From Paraspadella gotoi (taxonomy: Eukaryota > Chaetognatha): 64,000 nt of DNA. The first letter of the stretch is position 1. Every line of letters starts with the position of its first letter. Below, in pieces: positions 11,202 through 21,694 of the stretch. The notes beneath the pieces were generated by a model. That model was given only the letters and a program-made list of their open reading frames with translations, was not told the DNA's origin and searched no databases. The position numbers and the translations under genes are program-made. The stretch covers positions 1 to 64,000 of the forward strand of contig JBJCIZ010000035.1 of the NCBI GenBank assembly GCA_051294375.1, read 5' to 3'.

Positions 11202-13698
11202 GTCGGATCTGCTTATCAGCAGATCCCGACTCTATAACTCACTTTGTCGGTCCGTCGGTCCGCCCCCTCAATATTGTCGGGCACACACTTATATCATGTC
11301 AGAACATCGAATTATGATAAATTATGCAAAAAAAATGATGTCCGTCCGTCCGTCGTCCGTCCGTCCGTCCATCCCACCTTAGCAAAAAACACAAATTACT
11401 CGTGATTGGATGGATTTAAATGAAATTTTGTGTGAGGATAGGTAAGTGTGTGATTGAGCTGGATATGAAGTTTCGATGGAATCGTCCGAGTGGAAATGAG
11501 TTTAAATGGAAAAAACAAAAAAAATATATTCACTATTTGAACACCAATTGCTCATGAGTGGATGGGCTGATTGACCTGGAATTTTGTATGTGGGTAGGAA
11601 AGTAAGTGATTGAACAGGAAATCAAGTTTCGATGGAATAGTTTGAGTGGAAATGAGTTTAAATGGAAAAAAACAAAAAAACCTGTTTTACTAATTGATTA
11701 TGCTTCTTTTTCCTTTTATTTAAATGTATATGCAGGATGTATTAATAAATCAAATAATTAATCAGTTAATTAATCAATTAGTATATAAATTAATCAATAA
11801 TTAATTAATTAGTCAATCAATCCGTCCATCCGTCCCATCTTAGCAAAAAGCTCCAATAACTCGTGATTGGCTGGTTGTATTGGAATTAAATTTTGTGTGT
11901 GAGTTGGAAAGTGTGTGATAAAGATGGATATAAAGTTTCGATGGAATCGTGTGAGTGGAAATTAGTTTAAATGGAAAAAACATAAGTCGAATTTACTCAA
12001 ATCTTTTTACTTATTTTAACCAATAAATACTCTAATTAATCATAATTGGATGGATAGATTGAGTTGAAATTTTGTGTGTGGGTAGGAAAATGTGTGACGA
12101 AGGTTGATATAAAGTTTCAGTGGAAACGTACCAGTGGAAATGAGTTTAAATGAAAAAAATATGAGTCACATTTACTTGAATCTTTTTATTTATTTTAACC
12201 CATGATAGATTGAGATGAAATTTTGTGAGCCGGTAGGAAAGTGAGTGAAGAAGCTAGATATAAAGTTTTGACGGAATGCAAGTTGAAAAAATTATGCAAG
12301 TTGAAAAAATGATGCAAGTTAAACAAATCTTAAAAGCATAAGGATCGTGTTATTGCATAAAAGAGAGAGAGAGAGAGAGAGAGTGAGAGAGAGAGAGAGA
12401 GAGAGAAGGAGACATAAAATAAAAAAAATCTTAAAAGACTCAAGATCGAGCCAGAGCCCACTATCAAAGAAAATTAATGAAAAAACTACTAATTGATTGA
12501 TGTAATAGTAATTTATTGATGTAATAGGAATTGATTATTGATTCGATGATAATCAATTATTGATGCGATGATAGTCATTCACTGCTGTGATGATAGTCAT
12601 TCACTGATGCGATGATTGTCATTCATTGATGCGATGATAGTCAATAAAACAAACAAATGCGTGTATGAGTGAAAGAGAGAGAGAGAGAGAAAGAAAGAGA
12701 GAGAGAAAGAAAGAGAATAAATCCATGAAAATCTCGGATGAAAATATGGGATTTTGTATTGAAAAAAAGCGCGGAATAAATGGTAATAATAAAAAGTTTT
12801 TAGAAGGAAAAAAATAATCAGAATTTTTCAAAAAACAAACGATCACGCAAGAGATCGGACAGAGAGGGACAGACACACACAGAGAGAAAAAGAGAAGAGA
12901 GACAGCCGCTGCAGAGAAAGAGAGAGAAAGAGCGATATATAATAATTAAAAGAGAGAGAGAGAGAGAGAGAAGCTCTACAGCCCCTTTACTCGTTAAAGA
13001 ATCAGCAGTACCTATGGCGCCGGACGTAGCGTGAGCTCTTCTCTACCCAGGACCCGGGTTCGCACCCTGTTCGCGGCATCGTTTTTTACATTAGTGAGCC
13101 CACATTATATCTAAAAATTTTTTTGTAAAAAAAAAAAAGAGAGAGAGAGAGAGAGAAAGAAGCTGGACAGACGCTGCAGAGCCGGAACTCGTTTTTAGAC
13201 AAATCAGAAGAAGCAGTGACGGAGAAAAAGAGAGAGAGAGAGAACGACATATATTTAAGAGAGAGAGAGAGCGACATATAATTAAAACGTTTTTGTTTTG
13301 TAAATAAAACAAACAAATACGAATATTGATATGAAACATGAGAATTTTAAAGATCTTGATCTTAGAAGCCATATATGAAATTTCAACTCTCTATGATATC
13401 ACACTTTCAGAAGCCATGATTGCAAAAAAGTGTGACCGAAAGCTAAACCGAATCAAAATCTAGCCAGGACGGGCTTTGCCCGCCTGGCTCGATAAAAGAG
13501 GATATTTGTTTGTTTTGATAAAATGTAAACAAAACATTTAATAACTGTCCTGACTCAATTTTAAGGACATCGATGATGACAAGCTGAATATAAATTATAA
13601 TTAATTAATTAATCTATTAATTAATCTATTAATTAATTAATTAATCTATTAATTAATAAATATCGTAGGCAGATCCGACATTGTTTGCTCAAACTTGT
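11202..13698 (-). mobile_element. HINE-like element E2 (minus orientation), with nested insertions
   Basis: The 3' hairpin GTCGG-ATCTGC ... GCAGAT-C-CCGAC is at 11202-11230, followed by the conserved 'ctcactttgtcggtccgtcgg' and 'atcatgtcagaacatcgaat' stretch and (CCGT)n. The complement of the 5' end ('cagatccgacattgtttgct') is at 13670-13698. Internally there are several copies of the ~120-bp module (11400-12300), GA-repeats, a SINE-like module with a tRNA-type B box (13057-13067) and a strong hairpin (13462-13489). The size relative to the 427-bp E3 reflects nested insertions. Confidence 0.65.
12975..13090 (+). repeat. SINE-like module with tRNA-type B box
   Basis: The segment between GA-rich tracts contains 'ggcgccggacgtagcgtgag', 'ctctacccaggacccggg' and GGTTCGCACCC at 13057-13067, a close match to the RNA polymerase III B box, then 'ttcgcggcatcgttttttac' with a T-run. 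A weak A-box-like 'tagcgtgagct' lies upstream. It does not fold as a proper tRNA. An almost identical copy is at about 20966-21080. Confidence 0.45.
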
Positions 13699-15208
13699 TT
13701 TAAATATGTGTTAATGTCTAATGTTTTTGCCTAAATTGAAATATCTGCCACCTCCCGCATTCCTCTTTTTAAATTTTTTCTAAATGTAAGAAACACGGTA
13801 AAGGAAGTTTTTAAAAATAAAAACTAATAAGTGTTGAGTCATCCTATCAGTTTCAGCTCTCAGTGAAGACGCCGAGCTATCGTGTATAGCATTGCTTTGA
13901 AAGCGTTATGATGCTCAAAACTTATTTGTGATTTATTCGTCAATCTCTGCAGCCCCAGGGCTTAGACTTTGTAGTAAGTTTTTTTTGAGGGTAAGGTTTT
14001 CCGTCGCTAAGTATCTTGAATTAACAAGACTTTTGCTCCTCCCCATAAAATTATAGTTTTTTTAAATTATGACTAACTTAACTTAACTTAAAAATTATAT
14101 TTTCTTATATCAACTCTTTGCAAGGAATGCGAATCCGGGATTACAATTTTTAAATTATTTATTTTTTAACTTTAGCCTAATTTTTATTCATAATTATTAA
14201 TAAATTGAGAAATAAATTTACCAAAATATTTTTATAGGTCTTTATTTTTATATTATAAAAGCTCATGTAAATTTAAAAAAAATTAATAATTTGCTTTATC
14301 CTTACTTATTATGTTTGCCCTATTTTATTAGCATTTTATATACATTAAAAATCGTCATTTCCGACAAGAAAGATGAAATTATACAAAGAAATGGTCATCA
14401 CCATCGAATTCTTCAGACCTTATTACAGTAAAATAATTATGAATGGAATTTAATATTTTATATTTTGTTATATTTTAACGCTCTAATGGAGAACCAAGGC
14501 ATTTTTAGCAGATATATCAAAATATGAATCCCTCATCAACAGAAACTAATTGAGCCAAAAATTAATTTTTTAAAGAATTTTTAAGTTTTTTCATTATATA
14601 TAAAAATACTTAACCGTACAGCAATCATATTTGGGATAACTTTTAATCAATTTTTTTCAAATAAGTTTAAAATAAGGAATTTGTTAACTGAAATAGGATT
14701 GTTTCGTCACCTTTTGCCATAGTATTATTAGTTCCTGAGCCAATTTAATAAGTATGAAAATCAAATTTACATAAAAAAATTAAAGAAAAAAAAGTCAAAA
14801 TAAAATTCTGTATAACTCGCTAAAGGGATATAACTAAAATAATAGCTAACAAAAGTTAATTTTATTCAGTATTATTGTTGTAACATTTAGTTTGATTTAC
14901 ATTTACATTAATTAAGTTTCTCTAAATTATTTTGACCAATTAAGTCTTATATATTATTTTTCTCACATATTATTATCTAATCTTGCCAGTTTATCTATTT
15001 TAGTCTTTTAATTTTTGTCTATTGAAAGAAAATTACATAAAAGCTAAAAATTTCAAGATGACCTGAAGACACGTGACTTTGGCGCTTTTGATCCACCCCG
15101 TAGCGATTTTTTAAAATATCTTATTTAGGTGCAATTGAGCATACAAACAAATACTCTGTATAATTGTATATTATCATTCGGTACAATTGGTTCAATCATT
15201 GACTTCAG
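13699..15208. other. AT-rich intron or upstream sequence of SLC30A9
   Basis: No coding or mobile-element signature was recognised. The sequence recurs at 21695-23246 with many one-base indels. The N-terminal exons of SLC30A9 that should precede 15209 were not found in this window. Confidence 0.5.
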
Positions 15209-15357
15209 AATTTCTGATTCAACCTGAGGACCTGGAAGATCTCCCCAAATACCAACGTCGAAGCCCCTTTGAAGACGCCTCAGAAATTACTGTTTATCTC
15301 CGCTCAGACGTTGAGCGAAAAGCCGTGCTAGTCTGGGGTTCTAAAGATAATCTCGCG
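15209..15357 (+). CDS. SLC30A9: SLC30A9 (ZnT9) exon, N-terminal cytosolic/matrix region
   Basis: The exon follows the acceptor TTGACTTCAG and ends before the donor GTTTGT. It encodes about 49 residues with the family hallmarks QRRSPFED and VYLRSDVE followed by VWGSKDNLA, which match the conserved stretch of SLC30A9 ahead of its transmembrane domain. The exon starts in phase 1 (two bases finish a codon), so at least one upstream exon is missing. SLC30A9 proteins are zinc transporters of the cation diffusion facilitator family, and the animal protein is reported to export zinc from mitochondria. The last codon GCG is complete, so it joins in frame to the exon at 28397. The next exon in sequence order (20370) is an indel-damaged duplicate. 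Confidence 0.88.
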
Positions 15358-15865
15358 GTTTGTATCTGCGTTCTGCCTTTGGTAGGGTTACATCCACTTT
15401 GTCAGTTAGAAACGCTCAATTGTCATGGTGCATACCCCCCTGGGCATTTCTAAATATTGCCTTTTATTTACTAAGGGTAAACAATTTTTTTATCTCGCCA
15501 GACGGGCATAGGCATAGGCCCATCTTTGGTGACATTTTGGTTTACTATTGCTTTTTAGTGACGTAGTCTTCATTGTTGTCACCGTCGTCACGTTTTTTAT
15601 TTCGCCAGATGGGCTTAGGCCCGTCTAGGGTGAGATAATGGATTCTTACTTTCTTAGTGATGTTGTCATTGTCATCACGCTTTTTACATTTGGAAATTAT
15701 CAAATTGTGGGTTTAAAGGAAGCTAAAAATTTAGATATAGCTTCTCAACATCAAGATCTTTTAAAATCACATTTTCATATCGATTCAAGTATTTTTTGTT
15801 TTAATTTCATTTTTATTATGATTTACAGCAATATGCAAATTAGAATATAGTACATACTACATTAA
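15358..15865. other. Intron segment with paired GGGC/GCCC hairpin motifs
   Basis: Two related stretches, 'cgccagacgggca...ggcccatct..ggtga' (15497-15535) and 'cgccagatgggcttaggcccgtct' (15602-15625), each form a short hairpin. The second has arms AGA.GGGC/GCCC.TCT. ORFs reading through this region past the exon are intronic. Confidence 0.5.
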
Positions 15866-16352
15866 ATTTGGGTTTATGAAGCTGAAAATTTATATACAGC
15901 TTCTCATCATCGATGTGCTTAAAATTGAGTCTGGACAGTTATTAAATATGTTTTGTTTACGTTTTATCAAAACAAACAAATTTTCTCTCTTTTATTTTCA
16001 TATTTCTTTCTCTCTCTCTTTTCTCTTTTAATTACATGTCTCTCTCCCTCTCTCTTTTTCCTCATCACTGATTCATAGTCATAGGGAAAAAACGAGTCTG
16101 CAGCTGGCTCTGCAGGGGCTTATTCTTTTTCTCTCTTTCTCCTGCTGCTTCTGCTGCTGCCTTTTGAGTCTGCAGCTGGCTCTGCAGGGGCTTATTCTTT
16201 TTCTCTTTTTTCTCCTGCTGCTTCTGCTGCTGCCTTTTGATTTCTTTCTTTTCTCTCTCTCTCTCTCTGCGTTTTTATTAAAAAAAAATTGAATTAGGAT
16301 TGAACTCGTATAATTAGGCATCGCATTCCTGCATGTTATCATTTTGCTATCG
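15866..16352 (-). mobile_element. tRNA-headed SINE-like element (minus strand)
   Basis: On the minus strand the head reads TAGCAAAATGATAACATGC (A-box-like) and, about 44 bases further, GAGTTCAATCC (B-box-like). That is the spacing expected between A and B boxes in a tRNA. The body is GA- and CAG-rich with 'cctgcagagccagctgcaga'. Other copies with this head lie at about 17628, 18945, 24324, 25660, 26972 and 36340. T- and anticodon-stem pairing is poor, so it is a tRNA-derived element rather than a tRNA gene. Confidence 0.55.
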
Positions 16353-16917
16353 CAACATCAGGTTTTTTTTTTCCTCAGGGGCTGCGTCTGCTGATTAATT
16401 TATTTTTTGATAATGAAATTTTTTTTTCTTTTTTTTCAGAAACTGTAATTTTAATTTATAATTTATAAAATATAATTTTTCTTTCTGTTTATAAATTAAT
16501 TTTCTTTTCTCAAATTTTATTTTTTTTAGTATCAAAATTTGTCGTCAATCCATTTTTTCTTATGCTATTGCGACGATCCTTATGCTTTTTAAGATTTTAT
16601 TATTATTATATATACTAATTTGCTTATTGTATTAAGTCATAATAATAAAGAAATTCATACAAAAAATACTTAAATCCATTTTAAACATGATAATTTAAAA
16701 GATCTTGATGAGAAGCTATATCTAAATTTTAATACAAATTAAAATACACACTTTAACAACTTCCCATTGTAAACAATTGTAACAATTTTCAATTGTAAAA
16801 CAATTGTAACAATTTTTTTTGGTCCTTTAATTTCTTTAAATTATCTCGCTGCCTCACTGATTCGTTTAAAAACTAGTTGAGCTCTGCAGCGGCTGGACTT
16901 CTCTCTCTCTCTGATAT
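16353..16917. other. Intronic repeat sequence
   Basis: T-rich sequence with the 'ttgcgacgatccttatgctt' motif near 16566 and a short run of 'caattgtaaac' repeats near 16770-16810. No gene was recognised. Confidence 0.45.
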
Positions 16918-17113
16918 TGGAGATTTAATGTTTCCTTGTTACTTGATATTGAGTATATTCAACTGGTTAGGGAGACATGGGAAGATTTAAGGCAAGTAAG
17001 GATGAGTTTGAGAACATAGGGGAATGGTGGGACTGTGGCAAATCTGTTTTGCGAAGTTGTTACTATAGATTATGCAAGAAGAAAGAGATTAAGAAAAAAG
17101 AAGGTTAGAAAAT
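16918..17113 (+). pseudogene. LINE ORF2 fragment (L1/Tx1-like), endonuclease-to-RT linker part
   Basis: The + strand encodes W(R/K)FNVSLLLD at its start, then WEDL and a K.EFENIGEWWDCGK stretch. This is the characteristic W.FN.sLL.D ... W....K.......WWD.GK pattern between the endonuclease and reverse transcriptase domains of L1/Tx1-clade LINEs. The frame is broken by an indel here but open in the copy at 24962-25155, where it continues into a basic KKK.. run. The fragment begins abruptly next to a CT-rich SINE-like tract. It is separated from a further ORF2 piece (17881-18149) by a SINE-like insertion. Confidence 0.72.
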
Positions 17114-17239
17114 GAAATTCGAAAGTGTCACTATTGGTCAGGGATATTTTTACCGTCGCAATCGCTAAGCGTTTGCGACGATATTGTATCGCTTTTGCCC
17201 ATAAGTGGCGTCGTCGTTGTCGTCGGCGTTCCAAATTAT

Positions 17240-17880
17240 AGATCGCCTTTTATGATTAAATTTAGATGTATGAAGCTGAAAATTTATATACAGCTTCTCA
17301 TCATCGATGTGCTTAAAATTGAGTCTGGACAGTTATTAAATATGTTTTGTTTAGGTTTTATCAAACAAAAAAATTTTCTCTTTTTTTTTCATATTTCTTT
17401 CTCTCTCTCTTTTCTCTTTTAATTACATGTCTCTCTCCTCTTCTCTCTTTTGCCTAGTCACTGATTTCATAATCATAGGGAAAAAAACGAGCCTGCAGCT
17501 GGCTCTGCAGGGGTTTATTCTTTTTCTCTCTTTTCTCCTGCTGCTTCTGCTGCTTCTGCTGCTTCTGCTGCTGCCTTTTGATTCTTTTCTTTCTCTCTCT
17601 CTCTCTTGCGTTTTTATTATAAAAAAAAATTGAATTAGGATTGAACTCGTATAATTAGGCATCGCATTCGTGCATGTTATCATTTTGCTATTTTTCAGAA
17701 ACTGTAACTTTAATTTTCTTCCGTACTTTATTATTTTTTTTTATTGACAATCGCAAAATAGAATTTTTCTTGTTTATCATTTAATTTTCTTTTCTCAAAT
17801 TGTCTTTTTTTTATTTGTCATCAATCCAGATTTTTTTTATGCTATTGCGACAATCCTTATGCTTTTAAGATTTTTTTAAT
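17240..17880 (-). mobile_element. tRNA-headed SINE-like insertion inside the LINE fragment
   Basis: Same landmarks as 15866-16352: 'gctgaaaatttatatacagc', CT-rich tract, GCAGCTGGCTCTGCAGGGG-type body, the minus-strand GAGTTCAATCC box near 17640, and the 'ttatgctattgcgacaatcc' tail motif at about 17838. LINE ORF2 sequence continues on both sides. Confidence 0.55.
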
Positions 17881-18149
17881 GAGGATCATTTGGCTTATGT
17901 GAAAGAAAGGTTAGCAGAGAAAGAAGAGAGGAAGGCTGAGGGGCAAGGATAACGTCGAGGGCAGCTCATTTTGAGACGAGGGAACCGGGTTTAGCTTATT
18001 TTAGTAAGGTTGAGAAAATGAGATTTAATGGTAGTTTAATTTATGCATTAAAAGATAAGCAAGGTCAGGTTAGGAAAGGGACAGAGGGCGTTCTTCATGT
18101 TGCTCATGAACATTATGTGAGAATGTTTAGTAAAGGTAGACCGTGAAGC
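17881..18149 (+). pseudogene. LINE ORF2 fragment (L1/Tx1-like), start of the RT region
   Basis: The encoded stretch includes EERKAEG, then after a one-base frame change ARITSRAAHFE, EPGLAYFSKVEKMRFNG and LKDKQGQVRKG, ending near EHYVRMFSKGR. This corresponds to the region of L1-type ORF2 with the pattern aR.......EG....yF..lEk......i..L.d..G.......... f Y..lF just ahead of the catalytic RT motifs. The catalytic FADD block itself is absent, so the element is dead. A second copy is at 25914-26178. Confidence 0.7.
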
Positions 18150-18312
18150 TAAACTCGGATTTTCAAAAAATCTTGCAGATATGATCACTAGGGTGAAGTG
18201 AAGGTTTGGAATCAAATTTAGCAGTTATATCTTGAAAACTATTATATTAGTGAATAATAATCTATAGTTATTTTTCTTTTTTTATAAATATAGTAGCCCA
18301 GGCAGCTAATTT

Positions 18313-18412
18313 TGTATATAATGTATATTTTATATATATATATATATTATTATTATATATTATATTATATTATATTATATATATTATTATTTATATATTT
18401 TATATATAATGT
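18313..18412. repeat. (TA)n / TATTA microsatellite
   Basis: Dense TATA/TATTAT repeats are present, with equivalents at 26364-26440 and 35690-35770 that vary slightly in length. Confidence 0.85.
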
Positions 18413-18538
18413 CAAAATTTCAAAATGGTTTTTTTTTAATTCTGAGAACAGATTCATATTCCTTGTTAAAAGTTGTTAAAAGAAAATATAAATCTTTTTT
18501 TAAAAATTATGTCATTAAGTAGGTTAAAATTATAAAAA

Positions 18539-18720
18539 AGTTTGAGCAAACAATGTCGGATCTGCCTACAATAATTAAGCGGTTGTAGAAGGCGATAATA
18601 GTAGGTAATCAGATGATAAATCACATTTTTTTAAATATTTTTTTCAACTCGCATCATTTTTTCAACTCACATCATTTTTTCAATTTGCATCATTTTTACA
18701 ATTCACATCATTTTTTTAAC
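18539..18720 (+). mobile_element. HINE-like element 5' end (plus orientation)
   Basis: AAGTTTGAGCAAACAATG followed by TCGGATCTGCC is the family 5' end. After it come repeated 'caactcgcatcattttttca'-type units. No matching 3' hairpin follows in this copy, so the element is truncated or interrupted. Duplicates lie at about 26571 and 35902. Confidence 0.65.
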
Positions 18721-18779
18721 TTGCATCATTTTTTTAACTTGAGCCATTTTTATGATCATTTTTAGTTCTGAATCATCGG

Positions 18780-19012
18780 GAAAAAAAACTAGTCTGCAGC
18801 TGGCTCTGCAGGGGCTCTTTCTTTTTGTCTCTTTTCTCCTGCTGCTTCTACTACTGCCTTTTGATTTTTTGATTTTTTTCTGGCTGCCTCTGCTGCTGCC
18901 GCTCTCTCTATCTCTCTCTCTCTGCGTTTTTATTAAAAAAAAATTGAATTAGGATTGAACTCATAAAATGAAGCATCGCATTCGTGCATGTTATCATTTT
19001 GCTATCGTTTTT
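18780..19012 (-). mobile_element. tRNA-headed SINE-like element (minus strand)
   Basis: CTGCAGCTGGCTCTGCAGGGG body, CT-rich tract, and the minus-strand B-box-like sequence in 'ggattgaactcataaaatga'. A and B boxes on the minus strand keep tRNA-like spacing. Confidence 0.5.
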
Positions 19013-19066
19013 ATCTCTCTCTCTCACTCTCTCTCTCTATGCAATTGCGACGATCCTTATGCTTTT

Positions 19067-19091
19067 NNNNNNNNNNNNNNNNNNNNNNNNN
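19067..19091. other. Assembly gap (25 N)
   Basis: A run of exactly 25 N. The corresponding positions in the copies near 27091 and 36460 continue without a gap, and the flanks join as 'cttttaagattttttcaact' there. Confidence 0.99.
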
Positions 19092-19489
19092 CCTTTAAGA
19101 TTTTTTCAACTTGCATCATTTTTTCAACTTGCATAATTTTTTAAATTGCATCATTTTTCACATTAATTAATTAATTAAACATTAAGTAATCAAAAATAAT
19201 AAAGATTCAAGTAAAGTGACTTATGTTTTTTTCCATTTAAACTCATTTCCACTGGCACATTTCAGTCAAAACTTATATCTCGCTTCTTCACCACACTTTC
19301 CTACCCGCTTACAAAATTTCATCTTAATCTATTATGGGTTAAAATAAGTAAAAAGATTCAGTAAAAATTTCCGGGTCCAATCAGAGAACACGAGAATTCT
19401 GAGATGTTGCAAAGCTGGAGGATCGAGTAATTTATTGTCTGGGTGAATATAAAAGAAAGGATCGAAAAGGGAGAAAAGTAAGAGAAAAA

Positions 19490-20165
19490 TTTGAAATTTT
19501 TATGTGAGAATTTCAAAATTCTTGTTGGACCACTTTGCAAATTTTCCATGAGAATTTTTACTCTTTACTCTAATTTCTACAAAAAATTGTGTAAAGAAAG
19601 AAAAGAAGAAAAATAGTAGAAAAATTCGAAATTTTCCGTCGTCTTGGTCAGCAGAAAATTGAATTTTCTCAGCTGTAGCCAGACGAGAATGACCTGCTGC
19701 CTTTGGTAGGAATAATAACTTTTTTTTGCCCGCAAAGAATTAAAACTCGTTATATGTCTAGATCACATTCTTTCTCCAAGAATTTTTTGTAGATTCGGAA
19801 AAGAGTGAAAAATTCAACGGAAAATTTACAAAAGTGGTCAAGGAGAATTTCGAGACTCTCACGCTTCGGCCACAAAGAAAGTTAAGGAAATAACTTGTAA
19901 ATAATTACAACAATCATTACAAATTTTCCGTCTTTTCTACAAATTTTTTTCTAGAATCCGGAGTGAAGAGCAAAGTTTTAGCCGGAAAATTTGCAACTCG
20001 CTCAAGGAGAATTTCGAAATTCTCACAGCCAGACCACATAAAGAAACTAAAGACTAACATATAACTATCTACTTCACAAATCTTTTCTAAAACTCTGAGT
20101 CTAGCTCGAACTTCTGGCCGGAAATTTCCAACCTGGTCGAGGAGAATTTCGAAACTCCACCAGAC
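19490..20165. repeat. Degenerate intronic tandem repeat with GAGAATTTCGAAATTCTC palindromes
   Basis: Units spaced about 140-150 bp apart carry '(c/g)aaggagaatttcga.a.tc' (near 19845, 20006, 20140), preceded by a '(g)ccggaaaattt'-type box. The middle unit holds the perfect 18-bp palindrome GAGAATTTCGAAATTCTC at 20007-20024. An inverted relative lies at 19490-19550. Repeated in copies 2 and 3. Confidence 0.6.
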
Positions 20166-20369
20166 TACCCCTTCACTTACGGACACTAACATATATTACT
20201 GGTCAATTCTGCTCTAACAAAAGTAATATTGATTAACCTGGTCTCATATACTACTGTGACCGTGTGGATAGACCGTCTCGGAGAAGGAAAGAGGGAAGGG
20301 TTTAGAGAGAGAGAACGGTTGGTAAGTCGCCTCAATTCTTTAATTAATAGTTTTTCATTTCTTAATAAG

Positions 20370-20569
20370 GCGCGCAGCAGCGAATAAACCAAAAAGAAGA
20401 AGAAGAATACAAGCGGCGTGTGTATCAAATGCGTCAAGTTTTACGCGACTACCGAAAACGTCGTGCCTTGTCAGGGAGCGGCGTCGGGTTTAACACTACG
20501 AAATCGCGTAGACGCTGATCCAAATCGCCGACATTCGCGGACGATAGGCACAGCAACGTTTGACCTCAG
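20370..20569 (+). pseudogene. SLC30A9 exon duplicate with indels (copy 1 of the 28397 exon)
   Basis: This is the same exon as 28397-28592 but contains several one- or two-base insertions and deletions (for example GGCGCGCAGCAG for GGCGCAGCAG). The donor has also changed from CAGGTGG to CAGTGG. Read literally it cannot be translated through. The pattern suggests unpolished sequence or an assembly duplicate rather than a diverged paralogue. Confidence 0.75.
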
Positions 20570-21662
20570 TGGACTGCTCTCTCTGCTCTTACTCTCTCAT
20601 CTATTATGGGTTAAAATAAGTAAAAAGATTCAAGTAAAAATTTCCGGGTCCAATCAGAGAACACGAGAATTCTGAGATGTTGCAAAGCTGGAGGATGAAA
20701 GAAAGAGAATAAATCCATGAAAATCTCGGATGAAAATATGGATTTTGTATTGAAAAAAAAGCGCGGAATAAATGGTAATAATAAAAAGTTTTTAGAAGGA
20801 AAAAAATAATCAGAATTTTTCAAAAAACAAACGATCACGCAAGAGATCGGACAGAGAGGGACAGACACACACAGAGAGAAAAAGAGAGAGAGAGACAGCC
20901 GCTGCAGAGAAAGAGAGAGAAAGAGCGATATATAATAATTAAAAGAGAGAGAGAGAGAGAAGAGAAGCTCTACAGCCCCTTTACTCGTTAAAGAATCAGC
21001 AGTACCTATGGCGCCGGACGTAGCGTGAGCTCTTCTCTACCCAGGACCCGGGTTCGCACCCTGTTCGCGGCATCGTTTTTTACATTAGTGAGCCCACATT
21101 ATATCTAAAAATTTTTTTGTAAAAAAAAAAAAGAGAGAGAGAGAGAGAGAAAGAAGCTGGACAGACGCTGCAGAGCCGGAACTCGTTTTTAGACAAATCA
21201 GAAGAAGCAGTGACGGAGAAAAAGAGAGAGAGAGAGAACGACATATATTTAAGAGAGAGAGAGAGCGACATATAATTAAAACGTTTTTTGTTTTGTAAAT
21301 AAAAACAAACAAATACGAATATTGATATGAAACATGAGAATTTTTAAAAGATCTTGATCTTAGAAGCCATATATGAATTTCAACTCTCTATGATATCACA
21401 CTTTCAGAAGCCATGATTGCAAAAAAGTGTGACCGAAAGCTAAACCGAATCAAAATCTAGCCAGGACGGGCTTGCCCGCCTGGCTCGATAAAAGAGGATA
21501 TTTGTTTGTTTTGATAAAATGTAAACAAAACATTTAATAACTGTCCTGACTCAATTTTAAGGACATCGATGATGACAAGCTGAATATAAATTATAATTAA
21601 TTAATTAATCTATTAATTAATCTATTAATTAATTAATTAATCTATAATTAATAAATTATCGT

Positions 21663-21694
21663 AGGCAGATCCGACATTGTTTGCCTCAAACTTG
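21663..21694 (-). mobile_element. HINE-like 5' end, duplicate of that at 13670-13698
   Basis: GGCAGATCCGACATTGTTTG and the following 'cctcaaacttgtt' have one extra base relative to copy 1. The 3' hairpin of this element is not present because the block begins inside the element. Confidence 0.7.

Larger units (their letters stand above)
12705..20595. repeat. Large duplicated block, copy 1 (~8.0 kb; copy 2 at 20697-28592)
   Basis: From 'aagagaataaatccatgaaa' (12711; 20703) onward, the two copies run in parallel for about 8 kb with an offset near 8000. They contain the same exon, SINE-like and LINE segments in the same order. Differences are mostly gains or losses of single bases, often in homopolymers. 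At 20596-20694 a 99-bp piece identical to 19327-19423 is repeated before the sequence jumps back to the block start. Confidence 0.9.

Noticed and set aside
13057-13067. Possible tRNA gene
   Set aside because: The B box is good, but acceptor and T stems do not pair and the A box is weak. It is better explained as a SINE-like head.
13086-13372. Ser/Leu-rich ORFs in GA/CT microsatellites (also at 12619, 17427, 20611, 21080, 34740 and others)
   Set aside because: CT-repeat translations with no domain and no conservation beyond the repeat.
17195-17422. ORFs with Val-rich starts from GTCGTC repeats
   Set aside because: They come from a short trinucleotide-like repeat and the CT-rich SINE body.
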